Source: Planoprotostelium fungivorum (taxonomy: Eukaryota > Evosea > Variosea > Cavosteliida > Cavosteliaceae). Taken from it: a stretch of DNA of 64,000 bases. The translations under genes and the position numbers were made by a program. The notes beneath the pieces are model-generated. The model worked only from the letters and a program-made list of their open reading frames with translations, searched no databases and had not been told where the DNA came from. The DNA is taken from contig MDYQ01000081.1 in assembly GCA_003024175.1 (NCBI GenBank), positions 62,001 to 126,000 on the forward strand. The letters run 5' to 3'. Positions 12,180-25,206 of the stretch are shown here, one piece after another; within the stretch, counting starts at the first letter, position 1; each line of letters begins with the position of its first letter.

Positions 12180-12631
12180 GTTTCGTTTCGAATCTATTTC
12201 ATACCTGCCCTCACAACTATGCCGAAATTGAGTCACGTGCAGACACTCTGCTGAAAACTCGGCACAGGGCCACGCCGCAGGAGTTAAACGACCCTTACGG
12301 AGATAGAGTCTTCCAGCTGGAACTGGAGTGGCTTAAGTGTGTCGGTGGGAACAGCTATTACCCCTAATTCACATGGGTGGGGATGATGGAGGAGAAGGTG
12401 GTACGTTCAGATGGTGGAGAGGATGACATGTCCGTCGTGCCATCGCAGCTGCGTTGCGTGATGTCGATGACCTCACGTCACAAGGATCATCATCGGACAT
12501 CTCGCGTGGATTCAGGCTGTGTACCAAACTGAATGACGTCTGATGGGCAGCATCGCGAACAAGAGAAGAGTGATCGTTGCATTATTTACATTCTGATGAT
12601 GACAACCATACAGTGGCTACATCTTTCTCTC
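12180..12631. other. Intergenic region, no confident gene
   Basis: This 450-bp gap lies between the bZIP stop and the hydrolase start, both on the minus strand. A plus-strand open frame ending at 12367 has a coding-looking tail (PYGDRVFQLELEWLKC). It lacks a start, a partner exon or any recognised domain, so it is not called. Confidence 0.45.
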
Positions 12632-13457
12632 TCATTGGACCCAGTTGGGTTGTTGTTGCTTGGTGGCTCCTTCCACGGCAACTTGATTGGACATTGCAGT
12701 CTTGATGTAATTGGAGAACATGTGGACCATGAGGAATGTATACCATGTTGCCGCCTTCTGTGCATCTCCTCCAGCCTGCTCTGTGCTGGGTGGCTGCTGT
12801 TCCATCATCAACTTGCACAGCGAGGGTGATTTCTCGACGAGATCTTGCAGAGAGACCAGTTCCTTCTTGAGGAAGTCGTTCTCCGTCTTAAGCAGTGCCA
12901 TCTCGTGTTCGATGCTCTTCTTCTCCGCTGATAATGTGACGAGACCGGACTCGAGGATGTCTCTCTGGGCCTTCTTACGATCCCTGGAGAGTTGGGCTGA
13001 ACGCTTGTTGGCCTCCAGACGTTCACGATGCTTATCGTCTCTAGGTGTAACGTTCGAGTTTGTACGTGCTCTCTTGGCTGGTGTGGGTTTGGGTGAAGGG
13101 ATGGCTGTTGTTCGAGTTAGGATTAAGTGATCGGAAATAGAGTGATCCTTATGCAACGTCATGTGGAAAGAAGTACTGAAAGAAGAGGTCACCTTCTTCC
13201 ACTTCTAAGATAGTCTCAGATTCAGAGGAGGGACATTCTAGAAGGCTTTGATCCTCAAATATGGATGAACAAGAGGCAGGAGAGGGAACTAGTGTGTGAC
13301 TATCGTTGTCCGTAGCATCAAATGAGAAGAAAGAGTCCACTGTGATCATATCTTCAAAAGACTCCTCTTCATGCTTGAGAGGAGCGTAGGCCAGCTGGTC
13401 ATCGTCCAGCTTGATGGGTGAGATCTCTAAGAGGTTGTCCATATCGATGCCTTCCAT
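12632..13457 (-). CDS. bZIP transcription factor
   Basis: Seen: exon 1 starts at 13457 (MEGIDMDNLLEISPIKLDDD) and is acidic and Ser-rich, consistent with an activation region. A phase-1 intron from GTGACCTC to CGAACAACAG (about 13105-13181) joins EVEE to AIPSPKPTPAKRARTNSN. The basic region RLEANKRSAQLSRDRKKAQR has the N-x7-R signature. The zipper follows, with hydrophobic heptads from DILESGLVTLSAEKKSI through KKELVSLQDLV. The C-terminus is Gln-rich. The total is about 260 residues. Known: bZIP dimers bind palindromic sites such as CRE- or AP-1-like sequences. It resembles CREB/ATF-like factors, but the subfamily cannot be fixed by eye. Confidence 0.88.
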
Positions 13458-13973
13458 GTTGCGTGTGTGTTTGAAAGGGAAAACGTGACTTTGAAATGGT
13501 TCCTTCCAAGCACAGGGAAGGAACTTTTCACGAAATTTCGGTTGTAAAGCGTGACTGATTGCATAGATTGATTTATTTCTCTTTTATTCTTCACCTTCAC
13601 CTCTTATCCTCTTCACAGATTCATCACAGACAATAGACCCACGTCTAAACATTATCTCCTCTCGTTTTTGTTCACTGACGGGAAGTGTGATGTGATTTTC
13701 CCGCCATAATTTTGCAGGCCAGTGTGGGACGAATGCCATGATAAGGAGGACACCTTATGGCTTCCATCTGAGACGAATCCCTGCCGATCGTCCGATCACA
13801 TGATCTCATTCACAATCACACGTCAATCATCCAGGTAGATGAGCCTGTATATCAGCATCGTCAGCGAGAGAGAATGAGTCAGAGGAGAAAGAAGGATGAG
13901 AGAGTGGGAGATAGAAAAGAGAGAAAAAGAGCGAAAAGGGTATAAATTGTCTCCTCCGATCTATTTAATGACT
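13458..13973. other. Intergenic region upstream of bZIP and downstream of uL15
   Basis: This stretch contains the bZIP promoter and the 3' flank of the ribosomal protein gene. TTTCCCGCCATAATTTT at about 13691 is an E2F-like word that also recurs in introns elsewhere in the window. No gene was found. Confidence 0.5.
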
Positions 13974-14731
13974 TTAAGCTGTCAGAACGCACTGACCACC
14001 GACAGCCTGGATCTTCTGCTCAGCCTTTCTGCTGAAGAACTTAGCCTTGACAACGACGGGTTGGTTGGGGAGCTCTCCGTTTCCGAGAACCTTGAAGATA
14101 CCCTACGATCACATCAGCTTCTGAAACACGGGCATCATGCATGTTCTTCCATGAGAACGATATGAGAAGAAAACTTACAGCCTTGGTGACGTCGATGACG
14201 GGGACGCGAGCAGTGTTGGTGGCGTAGTGCTGGCGAGCCTCCTCGGAAACGAGCGACCACAGCTTCTCAACGTTGACGGTGGGGCAGTAGTAAGAGTTGT
14301 TCTTCAAGTTGAAAGTTCTCATACCGGTCTTTCCGAAGTAGTCCGGGTGACTGAAAGAAGATGATCAGAATGGAGTCGCTCAATCGAAATGCATTTCGTC
14401 ATAAACATGGAGAATCTTCTCGACAGAATCAGAGAACAAGAGAGACTCACTATTTGAAGAAGTTGATACGGTGGTGGTGGGTACCTCCAGCGTTACCACG
14501 ACCTCCGGGGTGCTTTCGGTGCTTACCGATACGACCATGTCCAGCGGAGACGTGTCCTCTCTTTTTTCTGTTCTTTCTGAGGCGAGTGGTCTGATGGAAC
14601 GAGATCAGGATGGAAGATGAACACAATCAAAGATGGACATCAGAAGAAGGTGAGACGATTGACCTCCCAATAGATGGATGCAGGTGATAGAGGATGAATA
14701 GAGGACGGATGCATGTCTTTCAGCTCACCAT
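13974..14731 (-). CDS. RPL27A: Ribosomal protein uL15 (RPL27a/L28), ATG-only first exon
   Basis: This is a component of the cytosolic 60S subunit. Seen: after a first intron the protein reads TTRLRKNRK, then [20 protein letters not shown], then [17 protein letters not shown]. After further introns it continues [20 protein letters not shown], then VPVIDVTKA, and finally [20 protein letters not shown] with end GGQCVLTA. This matches eukaryotic uL15 throughout. The initiator is the ATG ending at 14731, followed directly by GTGAGCTG, so exon 1 codes only the methionine. That intron of about 140 nt ends CATCAG|ACCACTCGC. A second intron with GTGAGTCTC lies at about 14352-14451, and a third with GTAAGTTTTC near 14105-14179. 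A short first coding exon is common in ribosomal protein genes. Confidence 0.95.
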
Positions 14732-15212
14732 GATTGAAGGAGACTCCTGACGGATGTGAAGACTGATTCAACACTTGGGCCGACAATCCAAACGTTTCCC
14801 TCCCACCCTCTCCATCTACAAACATATGGGTTTCTTATATTTTCTTTTTCTTCATCGAGTTGAGACGAAGGCAAGGTGAAGAGACGGCATGTGGGAAGGT
14901 GAAGAGAATGGTGAACGTAGCGAATAGATGGTTTTATAACATGGATTGCAATCATACGATCTGATTTCAATTGCAATGTTTGTGTCGATAGAGAGCAGGA
15001 GCGCTCTGGTGCGTGTTGCTTGCTGATCTCATAAATGATACTTTGTTTGCGCGGGCAGTTCAGATGAGACAATATAGCGACAAAAACAGAAGAACGATCG
15101 TCATGAGGGAACTCAAACAGTTCAGTTAAAGAGTTGGTGATTGTGATGAAGGACATTTCGGCGAACAAAAAAGTGTGAATTTACACAAGATCACATCACC
15201 ACGCAATCGAAG
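14732..15212. promoter_or_regulatory. Divergent promoter region between uL15 and sirtuin genes
   Basis: These 480 bp separate two divergently transcribed genes and must hold both promoters. A minus-strand open frame of 147 codons crosses it but has no recognisable domain and overlaps the uL15 first exon. A/T-rich patches (tatattttctttttctt near 14837) are visible. No specific binding site can be named with confidence. Confidence 0.45.
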
Positions 15213-17473
<2,261 letters not shown>

Positions 17474-17503
17474 AGACAGCTATACATCCGAAACTCGTTG
17501 TGT

Positions 17504-18313
17504 CTATCGATTCAAGACTTGTTGTGTCTTGACTAGTTTGACTCCGGCCCCTTCGAGCTCCTTCGTTGCCGTTTCGACGCCGTCGGGTGTGATGCCCTTG
17601 GCTGCATCTTCGATGAGATGGACGTTGTAACCGAAGGCGATGCCATCGAGGCAGGTGTATTTGACGCAGTAGTCGTAAGCCAGACCTTCCATCGAGATCA
17701 GATCGATCCTCCATCGGACATCACATGAGACGATCGAGATGATGATGGAGAGATGGAAATTTACCTGTGACGTAGATGTCGCGGATGTGATGCTTCTTGA
17801 GGATATCATCCAATTCGGTCTTGTTCTTCTTGTCCAGCTCTAAGAATCCGCTGTAGGAGTCGACCATGGGGTTGTATCCCTTCTTGACTTGGATGTCCCT
17901 GCAATGTGTGACGATCACATGCATTTTGATTGACGCACTTGTGTGATACGTGCATCGATGAGTGGATCTCGGCACCTTCGGTGTCTTGGATGCAGTGGTC
18001 CGGCCATAACATTTGAGTTCCATAAGAGACCTTTGTCCATGTTCAATCCTTGCACGTGATTCGTCTGCGAAGAAAAGGTGATCACCTCGATGCTTTCGAA
18101 TGGTTTCTTCCCTGGGTGACTCGATGCGAACGAGATGTGACCGTGAGGATGCCAATCGATGGTGAGGACCACAAGGTCGAACAATTTGTGCTTCTTTAAG
18201 AGGTTCAAGTTGTCGGCGATGTCAACTCCGTTAGGGACGGTGAGAGAACCATTCACGAAATCGTTCTGAAAATCGACGACAATGAGAGCGCTAGTGGAGT
18301 GAGATCGTGACAT
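17504..18313 (-). CDS. Nicotinamidase (PNC1/isochorismatase family)
   Basis: Known reaction: nicotinamide is deamidated to nicotinic acid, which feeds NAD salvage and relieves product inhibition of sirtuins. Seen: start MSRSHSTSALIVVDFQNDFV at 18313, with the catalytic Asp in VVDFQNDF. Metal ligands lie in LTIDWHPHGHISF (D-x-H..H). The LWPDHCIQDTEGAEIH block is typical of nicotinamidases. The catalytic Cys sits in LAYDYCVKYTCLDG. The end is VKLVKTQQVLNR. Introns lie near 17705-17765, 17896-17945 and 18018-18075. The gene is tail to tail with the sirtuin (30 bp between stops), and its start lies about 150 bp from the divergent AVL9-like gene. No expected active-site residue is missing. Confidence 0.92.
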
Positions 18314-18462
18314 TGGGACATACTCACGCGCGATGATGCTTCGAATGTGCGGTTGTTTCAGACATGGAAAAAACTGGAGATGTTCACACGAGGCATTGAT
18401 GATGTTCGGCGTCAATCACCTGCAAGAATGAAGAGTAAAACTGACGTCTTCAAGATCATGCT
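18314..18462. promoter_or_regulatory. Compact divergent promoter, nicotinamidase/AVL9
   Basis: Only about 150 bp separate the two divergent starts (up to 250 bp if AVL9 starts at the ATG 18565), so a shared bidirectional promoter is likely. No TATA box or named site was recognised. Confidence 0.45.
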
Positions 18463-21169
18463 ATGATCCAAGGCTCGCGTTTTTCGCGTTCGGATGACGA
18501 TTCGCACCCACTACAAAACAAATGGACAAACCAACAAAATCAATACAGCACTGAAAGAAGTTTGATGGTCGTCAGACAGTATGCTGTACACTATAGGGTA
18601 CAAATCGTAGGTACGAGGGACTCATCCTCGGCTCGGTGCGAGCTGGAATATTTTCTCCGCCAACTACAACGAAAGAAGTCGAAGTCTACCGGTATTTTCA
18701 ACCCCCACAGTCGCAGCGACAACCCCTCCATCTCAGACTTCATGGACGATTTCCACCAGTTAACCGGCGACGAAGTCATCGCTCAGATCCTCGTGATCGG
18801 ATTTCATCACCAGATCGGGCACGTGGTGAGATACATTCTGTCGTTCGGGTGCCAATTCTTCTCGTTTCTAATGTTCTTCAGATCGAGTTCGCATATCCCG
18901 AGATGCCAAAGACAAATGACGGGAGTGAGTGTTGTATTTCCTTCTATCATAGAATCGGTTTTGTGCATCGATAGACGATCTTCACTGATCGCGCTGATTT
19001 CTATTCAGAATTCATCGCTGTTCCTCAAGAATGGTCGATGGTACCATACATCGCACTGCCAGACGGAGCTCACCTCGTAGAACAAGATGGTGAGTCACAT
19101 CACCCATCACACATCATGTGATTATCATCTCTGACATAGACACAGCCGTCTTCTTCAACGTACCATCCATTCAAGAACCCGGAAAGACACTCTACGGTGT
19201 CGCCAGCTATCGTCAGATGAGCATCACGGTGAGTCATATCACATCCACACAACCGATGGACTCACCTTCTTCAGAAACTCATCACCGTGAGTGAAGACAT
19301 CAAGAGGCCCATGATCCAGAAGGCAGTCGTCGTCCTATCTCGATACGTGAGTCACACAATTTTCCCGCCACAATTTCCTGAACTGTATCAGCCCGTCTAC
19401 GGTGCGATCGAAGAGAGATTGAGGCCGATCACTCTGGCCTTCTTTGAGCAAGGTGACTTCACCATGACAGAGATCTTAGTGCAGGCGTTCGAGACGATGA
19501 ACCATCAGTTGTCAAAGAGTGTCTGTCTACAACCCGCCACTCTCACCGTCGGTGAGTACGCACGGTTACGTACGATGTCGTGACGAGTTGGAAGGTCTGT
19601 CATTGAGACAACTGGTGGATGTCATGGGTAGGAACGTGTTGAACCTCTTAAAGTTGATCCTGTTGGGACAAGTCAAGATCGTATTATTCAACGTGTCCCC
19701 CGTGCAGAATGTATCATCCGCCATATTCGCCCTCCTTTCCCTCTTACCTGGTTCCATCCAGCAGGGTCTCAGCCTCGTAGACGTGTCGGAGGTGAAAAAA
19801 AGGGAGGGAGTGGGGATTGAAACGAGGACAGGAGGACCACCAGATGATCGTGACTTACGGATTACCGTTTCAATTGTTCAGGGAGGACAACGAGCTCATC
19901 GCTTACGCACCGATCAACCAGTTTGACATCATGAAGTCGAAGAAAAACTTTTTGGCGGGAGCGACCAACTCTCTGTACTTACGTAACCCTCCATTCGAGG
20001 GTACCCTGGTCGTCGTCAACGTGAGTCCCAAATTCATTTTATTCTCTTTTATTCTTTTCTTTTGGGACTCAAGGCTTCAGTTGTCCAACGGAGATGTGGT
20101 ACCGTACGGGGCTCAGTCCAAGTTGGCCACACTCTCTACCAGGGACGGAAATTTCATGGAAGAGTTGATCGAGCACCTTGCCTTCTATGACAAACAGAAC
20201 AATGCTGCCGAGCCAGTAGAGAGGTGGAGGCTCGAATATTTGTGCCACGACTGACTAGCACAGATACGAAGGCAGTGACGATTGGATCAGAGATCGATTC
20301 AAGGTGAGTCTCTGCGGTAATTACCGTGCTGATGTACGGTAAGGTGTATCTCAAGTCCCTCCTGTCCACTGTGGCTTCGATTCCGGGAGTCTTAGAGGAG
20401 AAGATACCCGACGGCTGGGAGACAGGTATTTTATTTCATTTCATTTCCAACATTTGGGACTCCCCACATTTCGATCGATTCTCGTCTCGATTCCACGACG
20501 ATATTATATACGTACGATATCATATACGTACGATACGTATAAGAAAGTGACCTCCAAACAGTGGAGGGAGTCGCTGATTTCAACACCAACTGGGTGAGAG
20601 CCTTCTTAACATCACAGACCTTCCAAGAGTGGAAGACAAAGTTCGATCCATCCATCACTCAAGTCCCCCACGAGTGAGTCCCAAATCCGTCACGTCACGT
20701 GACCCCCCACAGGCACCCCGGAGCGAAAGGTCTCGCCGCCAACTTCATGGACGGTATCTCTGCCTTGAAGGTGAAAAAAATGGCGGGAACGGGGTTCGAT
20801 CTCACGCCCGCAGGTGGCATCCGAGAAGAAGATTCAAGAGGCAAATCTGAATGCAAAGGCTGCCAACGCTTACGACGTAACCAGTGCGGCAGCCACGAAG
20901 ACGGCAGCAGTGTCAGCTGCGGCGGCAGCCACGGCGGCGGCGAAGGTGGAGTGGCTCGTTGTAGATGGGATTGACCCCTCCAGGTGTCGCAGTTTGTCCA
21001 AGATAACGGACCCGGAGCGAAGGCTGCGGTTGCGACGGGGTGGAGCAGTCTGATGGGTGCTGTGAACCGTGGAATTGCTGCGGCGAACACGGCCGTGCAG
21101 GAGTACCAGCAGAAGCAGAAGGGAACTGGATCCAACGTGGCATCACCGGAGATGTCTGAAGACAAGTGA
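18463..21169 (+). CDS. AVL9 homologue (DENN-related late secretory protein)
   Basis: Known: Avl9 acts in exocytic transport from the late Golgi and belongs to the longin/DENN superfamily. Seen: ILVIGFHHQIGH, VEFAYPEMPK, WSMVPYIALPDGAHL, FFNVPSIQEPGKTLYGVASY and RQMSIT are the conserved N-terminal uDENN-like block. The central block reads VLFNVSPVQNVSSAIFALLS, then LPGSIQQGLS, and FLAGATNSLYL. The C-terminal third includes WVRAFLTSQTFQEWK, then an Ala/Lys-rich helical tail (ATKTAAVSAAAAATAAAK) ending SPEMSEDK. Two candidate starts are ATG 18463 (used) and ATG 18565 (MVVRQYAVHY); neither can be preferred on context. About ten short introns are present. One at about 20943-20983 carries CTCGTTGTAGATGGG. 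The Ala-rich tail is not one I recall from yeast Avl9. Confidence 0.88.
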
Positions 21170-21497
21170 TAAAGAGACGATGGTGTTGTGAAGAGATGGT
21201 GGGGGATGGGATGGAAGCGTGAGTGGTGTGAGGCGGGAAGCAGATGCTTCATTGTCATGTTTCTCAAAGGCGATTCCTTGTGATGATGGAGCACAGCATT
21301 CTGTATCTGCAATGACTATATCTGTTGCACGTGATTGATCTTCCAACGTGAAGTGTCTCTCTGACTTGTTCAATCAGGTCAGGATGGAAGAGATATTGTA
21401 AGAAAGAAATCGATTTGAGGTGTTTATACAGCATTGACATTTTATGTACAATGATACAAGATGGAGATAACCCCCATCATTTGGAATCCTCCTAGGT

Positions 21498-21704
21498 CTA
21501 GAAACATGGAACAGTGTTGGCCGTGGAGGCATCTCCCATGACCTCGTAGAATATGGCTGACAGAGTCTCGAGTATCGTGGACGAGTACTGTTTGATGTTC
21601 CCGCCATACATCTGATAGTAAGACTCCATCTCTTCCGTGTCAACCTGATCGATACTTCCAACAGTTCTCATCGTGTGCTCTTCTCTCTGATCGACTCGAG
21701 CCAT
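21498..21704 (-). CDS. Small conserved-looking protein, unknown (68 aa)
   Basis: Seen: an uninterrupted frame MARVDQREEHTMRTVGSIDQ ... ending ANTVPCF. The central part (EEMESYYQMYGGNIKQYSST, then ILETLSAIFYEVMG) looks like an amphipathic helix with conserved-looking aromatic spacing. A splice acceptor (CATTTTCAG|GGCAAC) just upstream of the ATG suggests a 5' UTR intron, which favours a real transcript. I do not recognise a family. It may be a small subunit or adaptor. Its start faces the TIG protein gene across about 285 bp. Confidence 0.5.
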   Translation of the reverse strand: MARVDQREEHTMRTVGSIDQVDTEEMESYYQMYGGNIKQYSSTILETLSAIFYEVMGDASTANTVPCF

Positions 21705-21989
21705 GGTTTGTATCTCGGCTTGTTGCCCTGAAAATGTGCCGGATTTTCAGTCGCAACGCGTTGTATATCGAATTTTGATCGAATTTCGTTATCTTGAGGA
21801 CGGAGCTCACACACAGACACGAGGATCCATCTATATCGTATATCTTATCACTCCTTTCATTTAGAGAGTGAAAGACGTATCCAGATTCTGACGAGAGTTA
21901 CTCTCGGAAGTACAACCGAACACGAATACTGTATCTCCCTTTTTCTTCTCGACGCCTGCCTGCCGGTTAAACAGATAAAACGAGCCGAG
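21705..21989. promoter_or_regulatory. Divergent promoter region, small gene/TIG protein gene
   Basis: These 285 bp sit between divergent starts. The part nearest the small gene probably contains its 5' UTR intron (GTGAGCTCCG to TTTTCAG on the minus strand). No other feature is identified. Confidence 0.4.
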
Positions 21990-23539
21990 ATGAAGAGAGC
22001 TGCGATCTTATTTGCACTTTTCGTCACTTCTACCCTCGCATGCATCGAGATCTTGATGGTCCTGCCTGACATTGGGGGAGTGGTCACCACAGGTGGTACT
22101 CTCACTTTGACCGGCATCTTTGTCGGTTTGAATCCGAACGTGAGAACATCGATCGTTGCATGCGAAGAGTCTGATTGTGGATCAGTTTCAGGTGGTCATC
22201 GACGGAGTCACTGCGTGCAACAACGCCAAGCAGTTAGATCTCTCCACCATCACCTGCGAGGCACCTGCTGGTCTAGGTATGGGCCACAGGATCACAGTGA
22301 AAGACGATCAGAACTCCGCCAACTACAATTTCAACTATGGATACCCCGTCATCACTTCCGTCAGGTGATCATCATTACCAATCAACTTGGGCTGACAACG
22401 AGAAAGCGACGTCCCCACGACAGGAGGCAGAGTATACATCGAAGGAGTCAACTTTTACAACAACATCAACTACGTCCAACCTTTTGCCAACGGACAGCCC
22501 TGCCTCAATCCAAAGGTGAGGAGAGGGGGCGGTGAAGACTGACGGCATTCAGTTCGAGCAAGAGCACACGAAGATCAGCTGTGACGCTGTTGCTGGTAAC
22601 GGCACTGCTTACATCCATCTGTTCATTCACAACGATGCCGTTTACACCACTTTCAACTATGTTACCGTAGAGCCCCGTTTCACTGTCGCCGGATTCGTCA
22701 AGGTGAACGTTCCTTCTTCTCTCGCAGCTGAACGAGAGACAGAACGCAGTGAACAACCAGATTCTCCCCAACGTGCCCGTCTCTCTCTTGGGCTCTTCCA
22801 ACTCCTCCACTACCTCTGACGACCAAGGTGCTTTCAAGTTTGTGAATGTTGCCGCCGGATCGTGGCAGCTCACGGCCAGCCTGAACGGCTTCAGTGACAT
22901 CCTAAAGGTGATATGACCACACGTGTACAAGTCCTAACGATTGCAGAGCATCAGCGTCCAGGAAAACATCGCAATAGGCACCACGGCTGACTTGTTCATG
23001 TCACCCATCATTGTGGACAAAACGGTCCGTGCGGTGCTCAAGTGAGTCGTTCGATGTCTCTCCTTCTCACTCTCATCAGCTGGGGTGCGTACCCTGTCGA
23101 CTTGGACAGTCACTATTACACGGACACTTGCGAAGTTTACTATGCTGCCTGTGACAAATTTACCAGTGGCTGCCGAAGCGGCCTAGATTATTTCCAACAC
23201 AAACAGAGATGTCAGAACTCGACTCTTGATGTGGACAAGAACACTTCTTTTGGTCCCGAGACTGTCACGATTCACGATATCATGGGTACTTACTTTGTCT
23301 ATTGGTTTCCAAACTTGCAAAATCCCACGAATAAGCCAGAGCCTGTGGATTGGGCGAGGAGCAACGCTACAGTCACCGTTTACGGTATCAACTTACCCAG
23401 CACTGGAGTCCAATTCACCCCTCCCGCCACGCTCGGTACCTCTCCCATCTGGAACGTCTTCACTGTGAACGGAAGTCAGGTCACTCCCTATGCTGCCTCT
23501 ACTCCCCTACGTAGCCCACTCAGATTGATCAAACACTGA
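21990..23539 (+). CDS. Secreted IPT/TIG-domain protein with carboxypeptidase-regulatory-like domain
   Basis: Seen: a signal peptide (MKRAAILFALFVTSTLACIE) followed by two immunoglobulin-like TIG repeats. The first is VVTTGGTLTLTGIFVGLNPN, then VVIDGVTACNN and TITCEAPAGLG. The second is DVPTTGGRVYIEGVNFYNN with HTKISCDAVAG. Paired GG...L..G..F and C...APAG motifs are diagnostic. Next comes a transthyretin-like segment (VPVSLGSSNSSTTSDDQGAF, then KFVNVAAGSWQLTASLNGFS) of the CarboxypepD_reg type. The remaining extracellular part is Cys-containing and carries N-glycosylation sites. No membrane segment was found. Six or so introns have clear frames, e.g. NPN|GTGAGAACATC..TTTCAG|VVIDG. Known: amoebae use secreted or surface TIG proteins in adhesion and recognition. 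The exact role here is unknown. Confidence 0.8.
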
Positions 23540-23661
23540 GCACATGGACGAACGAGTCATTCAATACAGAAGCTATCGCTTTCGATGTCTTCCTCTTCAT
23601 CCTCCATCCCACACAATGTCTTCATCTACGTTGATCCATATCTATTTACCATCATCCATCT

Positions 23662-23879
23662 TCAGCACTGTCTCTGCATCAGCCTCTCCTTCCGTAAGAG
23701 GCAGTCCTCGTACAGACGAATGATGTCGTGGTTTTCTTCGATGAACTGTTCGTATCATTAGGCCACGTCTCTGTACACGCCGTCGCTATGTTCTGCAACT
23801 TCTACTCCCTTTTGAAGCTGTTGTGGAGGTGCCGGTCCACTCCATCTGCTTCTTGGGCATGTGGACTGAGGACATCCAT
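23662..23879 (-). CDS. Possible tiny gene or gene remnant
   Basis: Seen: on the minus strand a coding-looking block (FIEENHDIIRLYEDCLLRKE then RLMQRQC and a stop) is preceded by LQKGVEVAEHSDG in the same frame. Between them lie two adjacent stop codons inside a 33-nt GTGTAC..ACAG segment that could be spliced out. A candidate start MDVLSPHAQEADG ends at 23879 and would need a 23-nt intron. Both introns are shorter than the 35-60 nt usual here. It may be a decayed gene rather than a working one. No family was recognised. Confidence 0.28.
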
Positions 23880-24103
23880 CTGAGGAGACAAAGAGAATCA
23901 ACATCGACGATTATAAGACAATGGAATCATCGACACGCTAGATGACAGATTGGGCAACTGCAACTAACACATCAGAAAAAACACATACATACTACATGAT
24001 AACATTGTGAAAAATCTGATTAAGATGAGAATGAAAAGTCATACGGACCGTGTGATGAGACAGCGATAATTGTAGATCAAACCCGGCCGCCCCCCCCCGA
24101 CTT
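23880..24103. other. Intergenic, with C-run
   Basis: There is no coding signal. A GC-rich run (cccggccgccccccccc) at about 24082-24098 stands out against the A/T-rich surroundings just before a tandem duplication. Confidence 0.5.
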
Positions 24104-24430
24104 CGATGCACGAAACTATTTTTCGATCGAGTGTGATCATGTGTTAATCGATTTATCCATCTGTAAACAGATGAATACAGATGGACCAACTTCGTTGTAG
24201 ACCGTCAGAGTTCGTTCCTTTCGACTCAGATCGACGTAAGATACGTCAGAAGAGACTATTCGATGCACGAAACTATTTTTCGATCGAGTGTGATCATGTG
24301 TTAATCGATTTATCCATCTGTAAACAGATGAATACAGATGGACCAACTTCGTTGTAGACCGTCAGAGTTCGTTCCTTTTGACTCAGATCGACGTAAGATA
24401 CGTCAGAAGAGACTATTCGATGCACGAAAC
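24104..24430. repeat. 157-bp tandem duplication (2 full units plus 13 bp)
   Basis: Units run from 24104 to 24260 and 24261 to 24417 and differ at a single base (C versus T in the TTCCTTT(C/T)GACTC segment). A third partial unit, CGATGCACGAAAC, starts at 24418. Each unit contains the ATG of CGATGCACGAAAC. In the third partial copy this ATG opens the reading frame of the next candidate gene. The near identity implies a recent event. Confidence 0.95.
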
Positions 24431-24715
24431 CCAAGAAGCTTTCAAATATATATGCGTTGGATGTGGCTTATGCAGAATTGTGTCAGGTAAGACGATCCCA
24501 CATCAGAAGCAAGTGTTTGCCACCAAGCATTATGTTCACAATTTATGCTTAAGATGTAGCGAATATTGGAGAGATCACGTTCGAATGGTGAATTCACTCA
24601 TTAGAATAACCCATTCATACCATTCTACGATCTTATACTCGTCAGTATCCCAGCTTGAGGAGCCAAATCACCTCTACCTTGGGAGTCGTGTCCTTCTCAG
24701 TATAAGCCTGTGCGG
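24420..24715 (+). CDS. Hypothetical small protein with zinc-ribbon-like Cys pairs
   Basis: Seen: the frame starts at ATG 24420 at the edge of the 157-bp repeat and reads MHETQEAFKYICVGCGLCRI, then KHYVHNLCLRCSEYW. The C-x2-C-x2-C and C-x2-C sets could bind zinc. A GTGAATTC..CTCGTCAG intron (about 24588-24648) can join it to a short second exon ending FSV at 24715. In another frame the open reading continues to 24812, so the exon structure is unsettled. No family was recognised. It could be a decaying fragment. Confidence 0.33.
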
Positions 24716-24834
24716 CATAGACTTCCTCGAGTTAGGTGATATAGGAGAAGTTGATCAGAACGAATCAATTCAAAAGGAGAATTCGCCAAATAAGATCGAT
24801 GTGTACATTTGATATACGGAAAGAAGAACGGGGT

Positions 24835-25060
24835 AAGCGATCGTCATCATCCATCATTCATCACCATCAATCGTTCGTCATCATCGATCGTTTGTCATCA
24901 TCGCTCCTTCGTCATCATCGACTGCTCTTGTCATTCTTCATCACCATCGATCACACATTGTCATCATTCAATTGTTCATCGTCACCCATCATTCATTCAT
25001 CATTCAATCGTTATCGTCATTCATCATCGTCACCCATCGTTCATCATCGATTGAGCAACA
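24835..25060. repeat. CATC/CGTCATCAT simple-sequence tract
   Basis: About 220 bp of interrupted CATCATC, ATCATTCATC and CGTCATCATCGATCG words. Open frames here are Ser/His-rich products of the repeat. The tract may be an intron of an unresolved transcript, because a GTAAGC donor precedes it (24833). Confidence 0.75.
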
Positions 25061-25206
25061 AAGGTGAAGTTCCGATTCACACCTGGCTTGTACACCTGTA
25101 AGGAGACAACAAATCTGAGGGATGATCGTGATGGTGAGGTATCATCATCCATCAATATTGTTTGCCATCATCGCCACTCGTCATCATCATCAAAATATCA
25201 AAAACC

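Noticed and set aside
11892-12367. 120- and 157-codon plus-strand frames
   Set aside because: Most of their length is antisense to the hydrolase N-terminal exons. The short tail beyond has no start or family.
14725-15168. 147-codon minus-strand frame upstream of uL15
   Set aside because: It overlaps the uL15 first exon and promoter, has no recognisable domain and has unlikely composition.
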